11,829 nt of DNA from the NCBI GenBank assembly GCA_013003285.1, contig JABDJY010000324.1, positions 1 through 11,829 of the forward strand, read 5' to 3'. The notes beneath the pieces were generated by a model. The model had not been told where the DNA came from and made no database searches. It saw only the letters and a program-made list of their open reading frames with translations. The position numbers and the translations under genes are program-made. The stretch is from Alphaproteobacteria bacterium. GTDB taxonomy: Bacteria > Pseudomonadota > Alphaproteobacteria > UBA6615. Shown piece by piece: positions 1-7,215 of the stretch. Numbering within the stretch: position 1 is the first letter of the stretch; each line of letters starts with the position of its first letter.

Positions 1-183
1 CTAATTTGGTTGACGGCTTCCCTCCGACGGCATTGTAATGTGCCAATCCGTGATAGCGATGACCCCGCAGCGAGTGCTATATTAGCTTTTGCTGAAGGGC
101 TGGAATTGGCTAAAAGCCGCCGTCAGCGGCACCCTCCAAGTACGTCTGGTCCTGGGGGTAAAGCAGTCGTAATTACGGGTTAA
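1..183 (+). CDS. Possible 3' end of an unknown ORF (partial, enters from left edge)
   Basis: Frame 1 is open from the first base to a TAA at 181-183, giving about 60 residues. The central part (DPAASAILAFAEGLELAKSR) has a protein-like, amphipathic-helix composition, followed by a basic, Ser/Pro/Gly-rich end. No family is recognised. With only 60 codons and moderate GC the open frame could be chance, and no start lies in the window. If real, it is the C-terminus of a gene beginning to the left. A short inverted repeat (116-120 with 126-130) lies inside it and is probably incidental. Confidence 0.3.
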   Translation, partial: LIWLTASLRRHCNVPIRDSDDPAASAILAFAEGLELAKSRRQRHPPSTSGPGGKAVVITG

Positions 184-629
184 TCGGACATCGAATAGGG
201 GGGCTTATGCGCTAATTGGACCAGCGATTGGCAGGGTGCTGAGAACTAGTGCTCAAGGCACACCTTTGGTTGGGGGCAACTCTTAGCGCCGAAAGTTTGT
301 ACGAAATGTGCGTGAAAAATTTAGTGTGCCAACGAAACCTGGTACATTTATGTGGTACATTTTACACAGCGATGGTTGCGGGATGACCATCTAGGCAGTT
401 GGTTTCTGGGAATTCTGTTTTTGGTGTTCTTCTCCCGTAGGGGACGCCAATTTTTTGGCTTGGCGTAAAAGTTCATATATTTCAAATTTATTGGCGGTGG
501 TTGGTGCCGCTTTCGCCACACATTTAGGTGTTTCCAATTACCTGATTGTTTTGCCGGCAATAAAGCAGGGGATAAGAATTGCAGCACTGAATATTGCCTA
601 TCAACCCAATTTTATTTAAAGTAGAAGAT
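184..629. other. AT-rich stretch with no supported gene
   Basis: These ~445 bp are clearly lower in GC than the rest of the window and hold no convincing coding region on either strand. Reverse-strand frames of 79 codons (348-587) and about 48 codons (391-537) are open, but neither has a ribosome binding site or a recognisable domain. Visible structure is a direct repeat of TGGTACATTT (340-349 and 353-362) and a perfect 10-bp palindrome, TTGCCGGCAA, at 551-560, about 70 bp before the next start. The palindrome could be an operator, but a dyad this short is also expected by chance. No tRNA or terminator was found. Confidence 0.5.
340..362. repeat. Short direct repeat, two copies of TGGTACATTT
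   Basis: The 10-mer TGGTACATTT occurs at 340-349 and again at 353-362, 13 bp apart start to start. It lies in the AT-rich non-coding zone. Function is unknown: it could be a binding site for a regulator or recombinase, or coincidence. Confidence 0.4.
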
Positions 630-1160
630 ATGCGAATTTTAATCGCCTTGGTTGCGTTCCTATTATTGCTTGATCCGCGGCTGGCATTGGCACAATCGAA
701 TAGCGGATCCGAAAGCTCGCAGCTGGACGGACGCTGGCACTATGTGTTCGAGGCAGGCAAGGCGACAGACGACGAATGCAGTCGGCTCGTCGACGGATAT
801 CTCGATATCGTAAACAGGAAAACGTCGTTTCATCTGTATAATCCGTGGGGCGGATTTCAGTACAGGGAATCCTTCAACGAGGACAATAAACTGAAAGGCC
901 ACACGTACAGCAACTGGGGCGAAGCGAACATTTCCATAAATCTCTCGTCCAAGTATGGCATCGGTTACCTCTATTATGCGGGTGCGGTCCCCTGTCATAG
1001 CCGCTTGATATTGGAAAAGGGTGGGGAAGTATCTCCCCAAGCTCGCGTATTTGCGGATGAGGCCGAACGTAACCGCTCGGAAGCGGAGAAAAGATGTCTT
1101 CGCGAGAATTTTTTTCCCGCATCGCGAGCGTTCGACAAGTGCGTCGCGGGCAAGAATTAA
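630..1160 (+). CDS. Exported small protein with four cysteines, function unknown
   Basis: A 176-residue protein that I do not recognise. From the ATG at 630 it opens with a typical Sec signal peptide: Arg2, a hydrophobic core at about residues 3-14, and a likely cleavage site after ALA at residue 21, before Gln22. An upstream TTG at 594 keeps the frame but would add 12 residues ahead of the signal, so the ATG is preferred. The mature part begins with LDGRWHYVF, is rich in Tyr, Trp, Gly and Asn (probably beta-rich), and ends in a charged helix. Cysteines at 50, 122, 156 and 171 could form two disulfides, fitting a periplasmic or secreted protein. GC is lower than in the genes to the right, so it may belong to an accessory region. 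The opposite-strand ORF (874-1395) has no comparable features. No function is proposed. Confidence 0.7.
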   Translation: MRILIALVAFLLLLDPRLALAQSNSGSESSQLDGRWHYVFEAGKATDDECSRLVDGYLDIVNRKTSFHLYNPWGGFQYRESFNEDNKLKGHTYSNWGEANISINLSSKYGIGYLYYAGAVPCHSRLILEKGGEVSPQARVFADEAERNRSEAEKRCLRENFFPASRAFDKCVAGKN

Positions 1161-1445
1161 CCCCCCCGTTCGCCGCCAAACCGGCGCCGTCAGCCGCCAA
1201 GCCCGATGTCATCGAAAATGTTTGGCTTCGCAAGGGCCTTAACGGTGCTAAATTGGTTCCAAGAATCGGCCAAAGACACCTGCCGCCGACGACCCCAACC
1301 ATGTCCTTCAGCGTGCATCCGATTACCCCGAGATCTGCTGCCGAGTAGGAGCGCCGCTCAGGCTTGGCGCAAATCGATTCTAACGGCTCGGACAATGCTC
1401 TAAACTGCGCCGCGATGCCCCTCTGAATTTCACCCGCGAGCGCTC
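1161..1445. other. Intergenic stretch without a supported gene
   Basis: About 285 bp between the exported protein and the antiporter. It begins with a run of seven C (1161-1167). Two small dyads (1171-1175 with 1182-1186; 1351-1355 with 1366-1370) lack a following T-run, so no rho-independent terminator is called. Overlapping plus-strand frames (1094-1348 and 1206-1403) are open but Arg/Pro-rich and resemble translated GC-rich non-coding DNA. The antiporter promoter must lie here, but no convincing -35/-10 pair was found; TAAACT at 1401-1406 is the best -10-like hexamer. Confidence 0.5.
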
Positions 1446-2699
1446 ATGGAAACCACCCTGTTCGATCTGGCCGCCTTGTTGCTCACCCTGGCGGCGGTCT
1501 TTGGCTATCTCAATCACCGCTGGCTCAAACTGCCGCACACCATCGGGCTGGTGGTGATCGCGCTGCTGGCGTCCCTGGGGGTGCTGGTGCTCGATCTGCT
1601 GGCGCCGTCGCTGGGTTTTCAGGTGGCCGTGCGCGGCTTGGTTGAAAGCCTCGAATTTCCCGAATTGCTGATGGAAGGCATGTTGAGCCTGCTGCTCTTC
1701 GCCGGCGCGCTGCATGTGGATATGGAGCAGATGGCGCAGCGCAAATGGGCCATCGCGGTGATGGCCACGGTCGGCGTGCTGGTTTCCACCTTTATCGTCG
1801 GCTATGCGACGTTTCTGGTGGCCGGTTGGCTCGGCTTCGCCATTCCGCTGACCTATTGCCTGGTGTTCGGCGCGTTGATCTCGCCGACCGACCCCATCGC
1901 CGTTCTGGGTATTCTCAAAACCGTCGATGTGCCGCCGTCGCTCGAGGCCAAGATCGCCGGCGAAAGCCTGTTCAACGACGGCGTCGGCATCGTCGTGTTT
2001 ACCATCATGGTGGCGATCGCTGTGGGCAGCGAGGGCGGCCATCCGATCACCCCCGTGGGTATTGCCGAACTGTTCCTAGTGGAAGCCGTGGGCGGCGCCG
2101 TGCTGGGGTTAATCGCCGGCTATCTGGCCTATCGCGCCATCGGCTCGATCGACGAGCATAATCTGGAAGTGCTGATCACTCTGGCCCTGGTCACCCTGAC
2201 CTATTCGGTGGCCCTGGCGTTGCATATTTCGGGGCCCATCGCGGTGGTTGTCGCCGGCCTGTTGATCGGCAATCACGGCAAGACGTTCGCCATGAGCGAG
2301 GTCACCCGCGACCATCTGTTTAAATTCTGGTCGCTGACCGATGAATTGTTGAATTCGATACTGTTTCTGATGATCGGCTTCGAGGTGCTGGCGTTCACCT
2401 TCACCGGGTCCATTGGTCTGGTCATGGTGGCCACAGTGCCGATCGTGCTAGCGGCCCGGTTCGTCGCCGTGGCGGTGCCGATCACCGGGCTCGCCACCAT
2501 GCGCGAATTCACCAAGGGGGCGATCCCAGTGCTCACCTGGGGTGGATTGCGCGGCGGCATCTCGGTGGCGCTGGCCCTCTCGCTGCCCGATTTCCCCGAT
2601 AAGGATCTGGTCCTCGCCCTGACCTACGGGGTGGTGATCTTCTCCATCGTCGTCCAGGGCCTGACCGTGGGGCGTGTGGTGCGCGCCGTTGTACGCTAG
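1446..2699 (+). CDS. CPA1/NhaP-type Na+(K+)/H+ antiporter
   Basis: An inner-membrane cation/proton antiporter, 417 residues, that would exchange Na+ or K+ for protons in pH and salt homeostasis. About 12 hydrophobic segments run from residue 8 to 410. The diagnostic CPA1 motifs are intact: SPTDPIAV at 146-153, with Thr148-Asp149 in the unwound helix; GESLFNDG at 172-179, with the Asn177-Asp178 pair characteristic of electroneutral NhaP/NHE-type exchangers; and WGGLRGG at 365-371. The protein ends right after the last membrane helix, so it lacks the large cytosolic regulatory tail of many NhaP2 or plant SOS1-type members. There is no clear Shine-Dalgarno before the ATG at 1446. The next gene starts 51 bp downstream, with a GC hairpin (2710-2714 with 2725-2729) between. 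The exact ion cannot be read from the sequence. Confidence 0.93.
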   Translation: METTLFDLAALLLTLAAVFGYLNHRWLKLPHTIGLVVIALLASLGVLVLDLLAPSLGFQVAVRGLVESLEFPELLMEGMLSLLLFAGALHVDMEQMAQRKWAIAVMATVGVLVSTFIVGYATFLVAGWLGFAIPLTYCLVFGALISPTDPIAVLGILKTVDVPPSLEAKIAGESLFNDGVGIVVFTIMVAIAVGSEGGHPITPVGIAELFLVEAVGGAVLGLIAGYLAYRAIGSIDEHNLEVLITLALVTLTYSVALALHISGPIAVVVAGLLIGNHGKTFAMSEVTRDHLFKFWSLTDELLNSILFLMIGFEVLAFTFTGSIGLVMVATVPIVLAARFVAVAVPITGLATMREFTKGAIPVLTWGGLRGGISVALALSLPDFPDKDLVLALTYGVVIFSIVVQGLTVGRVVRAVVR

Positions 2700-2750
2700 A
2701 GTTGGGCAAGGGCGGAGCGAAACACGCCCAAAAAGAGAGGAAGCCGGCCC

Positions 2751-3851
2751 ATGAAGATCACCAAAATCGAACCGATTGTCGCCGACTTTCCGCTGATCCG
2801 GCCGATCAAGATGTCGGGCGTGGAAATTGGTGTGTCGGAGAATGTGCTGGTCCGCGTCGAGACCGATAATGGCCTGGTCGGCTGGGGCGAGGCGTCGTCG
2901 TCGCCCTCGATGACCGGCGAGACCGTGGAAAGCATGGTCGCGGCGATCCGTTTCCTGGCACCGTTCTTTGTCGGCCGCGACCCGTCGGCGTTTGCCGGAA
3001 ATTTGGACGAGATGGACTGGCGCATGTACGGCAATACCAGCGCCAAGACAGTACTCGAAATGGCCTGCTTCGACTTGGCCGGCAAGGCGGAACAGAAACC
3101 GGTGGCCGAATTGCTCGGCGGTGTGCGGCGCAGTTCCATGCCGGTGGTGCAGATGCTAGCGACCGGCGATCTGGAAACCGATTTGGACGACGCGCGCGCC
3201 AAGGCCGACGAGGGTTTCGCGGCGATGAAAATCAAAGTCGGCGGCAAACCGATTGCCCTTGACATCGAACGCACCAACGCTATCAGCAAGGCGCTCAACG
3301 GCGCGGTTCAGCTATCCGCCGACGCCAATCAGGGCTGGCACCGCGACGATGGCTTGGCTTTCGCCCGCGGCGCCAGCGCGGCGCTCGATTTTCTCGAGCA
3401 GCCGGTGATGGGCCACGATGTCGAGGGGATGGCCATGATCGCCGGGGAGTCGGATTGCTCGATCAGCGCCGATGAAGGCCTGCATAGTTTCGAAGATATC
3501 CGCCGTCACCACGGCGCCGGCGCGGCCCATGGCGGCAGTTTGAAGACGATCAAATTGGGCGGCCTGACCCGGGCATTTCAGGCCACCGAGCTGTTCGCCG
3601 AATTAGGCATGAACGTCAATCTGGCCGGCAAGACCGCGGAGACCAGCGTGGGCAGCGCGGCGATTTTGCACATCGCGGCCGCGGCGCCCGACCTGGCCTG
3701 GGGGGTCAGCCCCACGGTGCCCTATCTCGCCGTCGATATTGTGCGCAACCCGATCGCCGTCAGCGGCGGCCATGTGTCCGCGCCGGAAGGCGCCGGCTTG
3801 GGGGTCGAAGTTGATGAAGATGAGCTCGCCAAATATGTACGACCGCTGTAG
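2751..3851 (+). CDS. Enolase-superfamily enzyme, muconate-lactonizing (MLE) subgroup
   Basis: A 366-residue member of the mandelate racemase/muconate lactonizing enzyme family. These enzymes abstract a proton alpha to a carboxylate and stabilise the enolate with Mg2+. The N-terminal capping domain covers about residues 1-125 and the TIM barrel the rest. Catalytic residues can be placed: KxK at Lys160 and Lys162 (MKIKVGG), Mg2+ ligands Asp191 (DANQGW), Glu216 (LEQP) and Asp241 (ADEG), and the opposite-face Lys265 (SLKTIKLGG). The spacing of Asp241 to Lys265 matches muconate cycloisomerase (249/273 there) and marks the MLE subgroup rather than the mandelate racemase type, which uses a His-Asp dyad. 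Reactions known for this subgroup include muconate cycloisomerisation, dipeptide epimerisation, N-acylamino acid racemisation and o-succinylbenzoate synthesis; which one applies is not evident. A purine-rich Shine-Dalgarno lies at 2735-2741. A RidA-family gene follows after 18 bp. Confidence 0.92.
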   Translation: MKITKIEPIVADFPLIRPIKMSGVEIGVSENVLVRVETDNGLVGWGEASSSPSMTGETVESMVAAIRFLAPFFVGRDPSAFAGNLDEMDWRMYGNTSAKTVLEMACFDLAGKAEQKPVAELLGGVRRSSMPVVQMLATGDLETDLDDARAKADEGFAAMKIKVGGKPIALDIERTNAISKALNGAVQLSADANQGWHRDDGLAFARGASAALDFLEQPVMGHDVEGMAMIAGESDCSISADEGLHSFEDIRRHHGAGAAHGGSLKTIKLGGLTRAFQATELFAELGMNVNLAGKTAETSVGSAAILHIAAAAPDLAWGVSPTVPYLAVDIVRNPIAVSGGHVSAPEGAGLGVEVDEDELAKYVRPL

Positions 3852-3869
3852 CAAGGCCGGATCGTAATC

Positions 3870-4340
3870 ATGGCATCTGGAGTTGAAGCGCGATTGGCGG
3901 AACTCGGCATCGAGCTGCCGGAACCCCAATTGCCCACGGTGGCGAAAATCTTGCCGGCATTAGTGGTCGAGCGCACGCTATACGTCTCCGGCCAGGTAAC
4001 CACCTGGAATGGTGAGCTGCGTTATATCGGCAAGGTCGGCCGGGAGTTCGATTTGGAGGAAGGCCGCGTGGCGGCGCGGCTCAGCGCCCTCAACGTTCTG
4101 GCGCAGGCCAAACACGCGCTCGATAGCGATCTCGACCGTATCGCCCGGGTGATCAACTTGCGCGGCTTCGTTAACGCTATGCCTGATTTCACCGCCATTC
4201 CGGCCGTGGTGAACGGCGTGTCGGAACTGATGATCGATCTCTTCGGCGAACAGGGCCGGCATACCCGCACCGCCGTCGGCGTCGCGGTGATGCCGTTTGA
4301 TGTGGCCATCGAAGTCGAAGCCGTCTTCCTGATCGACTAG
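3870..4340 (+). CDS. RidA/YjgF/UK114-family protein
   Basis: A 156-residue protein of the larger RidA subfamily (about 150-155 aa, opening RLAELGIELP and carrying the YVSGQ strand at 38-42). Canonical RidA hydrolyses reactive enamine/imine intermediates released by PLP enzymes to 2-keto acids plus ammonium. The residue aligned with the essential Arg105 of E. coli RidA is Arg133 (TRTAVGVAVMP), and Glu150 (VEVEAVF) aligns with Glu120, so deaminase activity is plausible. Members of this subfamily have not been shown uniformly to share it. The start ATG lies 18 bp after the MLE-subgroup enzyme's stop with only a weak AAGG ahead, implying cotranscription and perhaps coupling. The pairing suggests a pathway on an amino-acid-like substrate (inference). 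The downstream 156 bp are AT-rich and start a new transcription unit. Confidence 0.92.
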   Translation: MASGVEARLAELGIELPEPQLPTVAKILPALVVERTLYVSGQVTTWNGELRYIGKVGREFDLEEGRVAARLSALNVLAQAKHALDSDLDRIARVINLRGFVNAMPDFTAIPAVVNGVSELMIDLFGEQGRHTRTAVGVAVMPFDVAIEVEAVFLID

Positions 4341-4421
4341 ACGATGTTTGGTGCAGGATCACAATTACGACGAATTTTATAATAATCTATTTCTTCTTTT
4401 ATAAGAAAAAATACGCAAAAT

Positions 4422-4450
4422 TTGAATATAGCCGGGAAATATACTATACT
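4422..4450 (+). promoter_or_regulatory. Sigma70-type promoter for the PilZ operon
   Basis: TTGAAT at 4422-4427 is separated by 17 bp from TATACT at 4445-4450, a near-consensus -35/-10 pair with ideal spacing. A second TATACT begins at 4440. The block sits in an unusually AT-rich 156-bp gap, about 47 bp before the TTG start at 4497; the expected transcript start is near 4457. This is the clearest promoter in the window. Confidence 0.6.
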
Positions 4451-4482
4451 AAATGAAATAGCAGAGCCGATTCACATAAGAT

Positions 4483-4488
4483 GAGGTG
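4483..4488 (+). promoter_or_regulatory. Ribosome binding site (GAGGTG) selecting a TTG start
   Basis: GAGGTG sits 8 nt ahead of the TTG at 4497. No in-frame ATG lies nearby, and the ATG at 4481 is in another frame. The site therefore supports a TTG start for the 350-aa protein. Confidence 0.6.
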
Positions 4489-4496
4489 TTGCCGAT

Positions 4497-5549
4497 TTGA
4501 ACTCATTGCCTGGAGTATCCATATCGAAGAATGTGCGGTTTGAGCATGTTTTCTTCCGCACCAATGCCGACGGTTATTTCCGCCTGGATCAGACCGATCG
4601 TCGGCCGGTATATGTGATAAATCTGGGTGAACAGACCGGCGTCATTTCACTCCAATCCATTAGACAAGACCTCCTGGTAGCGGACGATGGCGCGGATCTG
4701 GCCATGCTGGATGCGGTCGGCGAAGCGCTAAAATTCGTCAAGACTCTGCGCCTTGGTGAGGCTCTTCCAAGCGAGGTCGTAAATGGCCAGGCGTCATGGA
4801 AACCCGAAGCGCATCATCTTAAAACCGCCAATAGGCGGATCGTCGCCGCCTTGGTGAAGTGGAGTGAGGGCTGGGATGGACCGATAACCGAACTGTACGA
4901 TCTACGACAGTTCCTGTCCCATCATGTAGATCGCCGCAAAATTACGCAGGCGCTCCAGCGATTAAGTGCCGCGATCGACAGTGATGGTGACGCGCGCATT
5001 CAACCGATTCTAATGGGGCTTGCCAGAGAGCTGTCCTATATCGAAGCGTTGCGCGAAAAAATTACGCGCGTAAGCCGGATTGGTAGAATCCTCGAAGACA
5101 TTCGGCGTGCCGGTGGCCGCCAAGCCAATGACATGCACGAAGTTACCGCCGTGTTGCGGTTATTCAGCCACATGGTGCGGACATTCGACGATATGCTCTC
5201 GACGGTCGACGAGCAGATACTCGATATTTTGGCCGCTGTATCTGCCCACGAAACGGTAGGCAAAAATATACGCGACATCCGAAATGAGCTGCAGTGTCAG
5301 CTAATTCCTTGGGAGGAACCGTTGGTACAATGGGAGGATGTTAGCGAGAAGGAAGTCGATCTTGCAGCGGTAGCGTCGAAGGTCAGTGACCTTTATCGCA
5401 TGTTGGCACCACTATATTCCCCCGTCGATGAATGGGTGCGGACGGGGTCTTACCATGAAGTGATAGGGCCGGATCGTAGTGCGGATTCGGATGAAAATAT
5501 TACCTCATTGGCAGGCGGCGATGAGGCCGAACCTTCAAGGCGGGCGTAA
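4497..5549 (+). CDS. Unrecognised 350-aa cytoplasmic protein coupled to a PilZ protein
   Basis: I do not recognise this protein's family. It has no signal peptide or membrane segment. After a possible beta-rich N-terminus (residues 1-60, with VYVINLGEQTGVISLQS), the rest is predominantly helical and charged, with helices suggested around 66-88, 105-125, 130-160, 168-205 and 212-265. A Trp-containing stretch follows (PWEEPLVQWEDV, 271-282), then a conserved-looking LYRMLAPLYSPVDEWV at 299-314 and an acidic disordered tail. There are no nucleotide-binding, GGDEF, EAL or kinase motifs. The start is a TTG with a good ribosome binding site 8 nt upstream. Its TAA overlaps the next gene's ATG (TAATG at 5547-5551), so translation is coupled to a PilZ protein; this suggests the two act together, for example as effector and c-di-GMP sensor. 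GC is somewhat below that of the flanking metabolic genes. Confidence 0.85.
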   Translation: MNSLPGVSISKNVRFEHVFFRTNADGYFRLDQTDRRPVYVINLGEQTGVISLQSIRQDLLVADDGADLAMLDAVGEALKFVKTLRLGEALPSEVVNGQASWKPEAHHLKTANRRIVAALVKWSEGWDGPITELYDLRQFLSHHVDRRKITQALQRLSAAIDSDGDARIQPILMGLARELSYIEALREKITRVSRIGRILEDIRRAGGRQANDMHEVTAVLRLFSHMVRTFDDMLSTVDEQILDILAAVSAHETVGKNIRDIRNELQCQLIPWEEPLVQWEDVSEKEVDLAAVASKVSDLYRMLAPLYSPVDEWVRTGSYHEVIGPDRSADSDENITSLAGGDEAEPSRRA

Positions 5550-5899
5550 TGAAAAAGCGTACTTCCTTTGGCTCGAAGGAGCACCGGCAAGATCAGCGGC
5601 GGCCGGTCGCCATTGCGGGGTCGCTCGACGGGGTTCGGGTTGATCTGATCGATATCAGTATGTCGGGTTTGGGCGCCCGGACGGTCGCATTGGGCGAAGC
5701 ACCCGGACTGGAACTTCAGGAGGGTCAGGAAGCGCAGCTGACCTTTACCGACCCTGAAAATCAGCGAGTGACATTGGCGGTGACGATCCGCCGCGTCGAT
5801 CACGAGGCCGGCGCGTTTGGCGCCACGTTCACCGGATTATCCGATCAGGACTTCGACACCATCGAAAAGTTGATGTTTCCGCGCCGCGCAGACGTTTAA
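5549..5899 (+). CDS. PilZ-domain protein, predicted c-di-GMP receptor
   Basis: A 116-residue single-domain PilZ protein. PilZ domains bind cyclic di-GMP and pass the signal to motility, exopolysaccharide or other outputs. Both ligand motifs are present: RxxxR at Arg13-Arg17 (RQDQR) and [D/N]xSxxG at Asp35-Ser37-Gly40 (DISMSG). Binding is therefore expected, unlike in degenerate PilZ proteins. After the N-terminal loop the domain is a beta-barrel ending in a short helix (DFDTIEKLMF, 101-110). There is no YcgR or catalytic domain, so it must act through a partner. The obvious candidate is the 350-aa protein encoded immediately upstream, with a 1-bp stop/start overlap. No terminator is evident downstream; a small GC hairpin (5930-5934 with 5940-5944) lacks a T-run. 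Confidence 0.93.
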   Translation: MKKRTSFGSKEHRQDQRRPVAIAGSLDGVRVDLIDISMSGLGARTVALGEAPGLELQEGQEAQLTFTDPENQRVTLAVTIRRVDHEAGAFGATFTGLSDQDFDTIEKLMFPRRADV

Positions 5900-6024
5900 C
5901 CTTCGCGATCTGTTGATCGGGGCACACAGCGGCGTGAGTCGCCGTAAAAGGCTTGATGTGGCATTTTGAGCCCGCACCTAACCCTCCCTCGACACAAAAC
6001 CAGTCCACTTTTGCGAGATCAGTT

Positions 6025-7134
6025 ATGGAATTTGAAAAATCGGCCGGCGTGGCCAGCGGGTGGAAAATAAGCGGTATTGCAGGTGGCCTGGCGCTCGCCG
6101 GTCTCCTCGCTGTAACCGCACCCCTGCCGGCACAAGAACCATCGGTGACGCAATTGGTCACCACGCGCGGCCTCGACATGGCCGCCGGCACCGTCACCTT
6201 GCCGCTGCATCACGGCCGCATGCCAAGCGGCGAAGCGGTTTGGTTTGTCGTGCTCGATACCGATGATGGCGCCTCTGCGGTCGCGCTGGGTGTCAACTGG
6301 TCGCCCAAACTCAGCAAACTGGAAGGTGCGGCTGTGCGCGAGGCCGGACCTGGGCCAGATGGGGAGTTGCTGTTTAAAGTGGGCAAGATCGATTTTACGC
6401 CCGAGCGCCGGGTTGTGCCGGGCGCCGGCGATGTGCCGTTCCCACCCCAGGCGGCCGAGCCGGGCTCGCGCGGCGACGATAACTACACGCCGTTCTTCCG
6501 CGATACGGCGACACGCCATATTTTCAACGCCCCGGTTTTGGCCTTCGGCGTAGAGGGTGATGCCCTCGATCAATTCTGCGACGGCAATCCGGACTATTCC
6601 CAGGTGCATGACAAGGTGGTGCGTATCTGTCCGCGCGACGGCGAGGTAACCCTGGCGCTGACCCAGGGGTTCAGCCACGGCAGTCCGATCGTCTATATCT
6701 CGACCGAGTCCGACAGCGCCGGGGTCGCGGCGCTCGAAGGGGCAACCCACGCACCGGCCCTGTCGGACATCGACAGCGCCATCGGTGATTTACCGGGCGA
6801 GGCGGTGGAACCGATTTTCGTCGTCGTCAATGGCGCGACTGGGACCGACAATACCGACCGGCAAGGGTTGGCCAGCGCGCTCAGCGATGGCTTGGCGCCG
6901 CTCAACGTGGTGGGCGACATTCCCCCCTTCGGCGATGGATACAGTCCCCTATGGGATTCCCATCCGATTGTGTGGAGCGATCAGGCGATTGCCGGTGGCG
7001 ACCGGGTCTTGCTGCGCGACGGCGACGTCATCGCTGATCTGGCGCGCCGTGGTCTGCTGACCGGGCCGGGCGGCCGACCGGTGGGCGCCGAAGGGGTGAT
7101 CGTCAACTGCCCCGTCATCGGACATCTGCGGTAA
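6025..7134 (+). CDS. Secreted protein of unknown function
   Basis: A 369-residue exported protein from the ATG at 6025. The in-frame TTG/ATG at 5953/5956 would add a Pro/Gln-rich leader ahead of the signal, so 6025 is preferred. The signal peptide has a basic n-region (Lys14), a hydrophobic core at 15-31 and probable cleavage after PLPA (36). The mature protein is soluble and Gly/Asp/Pro-rich, with a block at 61-95 (LHHGRMPSGEAVWFVVLDTDD, then LGVNWSPKLS). This layout resembles a group of uncharacterised exported bacterial and archaeal proteins, possibly DUF7482; that assignment is from memory and unverified. Cys185 and Cys202 flank a short loop and may form a disulfide; Cys362 is near the end. 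Other features are FFRDTATRHIF at 157-167 and a C-terminal half with NGATGTDNTDRQG at 269-281. The role is unknown; no catalytic motif was identified. It stands between the PilZ gene and a thioesterase with moderate gaps and is probably its own unit. Confidence 0.8.
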   Translation: MEFEKSAGVASGWKISGIAGGLALAGLLAVTAPLPAQEPSVTQLVTTRGLDMAAGTVTLPLHHGRMPSGEAVWFVVLDTDDGASAVALGVNWSPKLSKLEGAAVREAGPGPDGELLFKVGKIDFTPERRVVPGAGDVPFPPQAAEPGSRGDDNYTPFFRDTATRHIFNAPVLAFGVEGDALDQFCDGNPDYSQVHDKVVRICPRDGEVTLALTQGFSHGSPIVYISTESDSAGVAALEGATHAPALSDIDSAIGDLPGEAVEPIFVVVNGATGTDNTDRQGLASALSDGLAPLNVVGDIPPFGDGYSPLWDSHPIVWSDQAIAGGDRVLLRDGDVIADLARRGLLTGPGGRPVGAEGVIVNCPVIGHLR

Positions 7135-7179
7135 TATTCAGCCGCGCCAACCGATGCCCCTATGCCCCGCGACAGCGGG

Positions 7180-7207
7180 TTGCAGCTTCGCGCGATCTGG
7201 CTATTGT
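7180..7207 (+). promoter_or_regulatory. Possible promoter giving a near-leaderless thioesterase transcript
   Basis: TTGCAG at 7180-7185 and TATTGT at 7202-7207 are spaced by 16 bp. The predicted transcript start (about 7213-7216) falls on or next to the ATG at 7216, which has no Shine-Dalgarno, so a leaderless mRNA is plausible. Just upstream, a 5-bp GC hairpin (7166-7170 with 7175-7179) could be a weak terminator for the previous gene but has no T-run. Confidence 0.35.
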
Positions 7208-7215
7208 CGCGCCTT

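Noticed and set aside
306..386. Short plus-strand ORF of 26 codons starting at 306
   Set aside because: No ribosome binding site, no recognisable peptide, and it lies in AT-rich DNA where such frames are expected by chance.
874..1395. 173-codon minus-strand frame opposite the exported protein
   Set aside because: It has no signal, domain or ribosome binding site, and the plus-strand gene has a convincing signal peptide.
1380..2042. 220-codon minus-strand frame opposite the antiporter
   Set aside because: Very rich in His, Gln and Arg, as expected for the reverse of hydrophobic codons; the CPA1 motifs lie on the plus strand.
2702..2731. Hairpin between the antiporter and the MLE-subgroup enzyme as a rho-independent terminator
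   Set aside because: The stem is followed by A and purines, not T; it could affect mRNA stability but is not a terminator by sequence.
4390..4408. TTTCTT/AAGAAA inverted repeat as a terminator for the RidA gene
   Set aside because: The stem is only six A/T-rich pairs and is followed by A residues rather than a T-run, so it would be weak.
6019..6750. 243-codon minus-strand frame opposite the secreted protein
   Set aside because: Arg/Gly/Ala-rich with no recognisable domain; the plus frame has a signal peptide and protein-like composition throughout.
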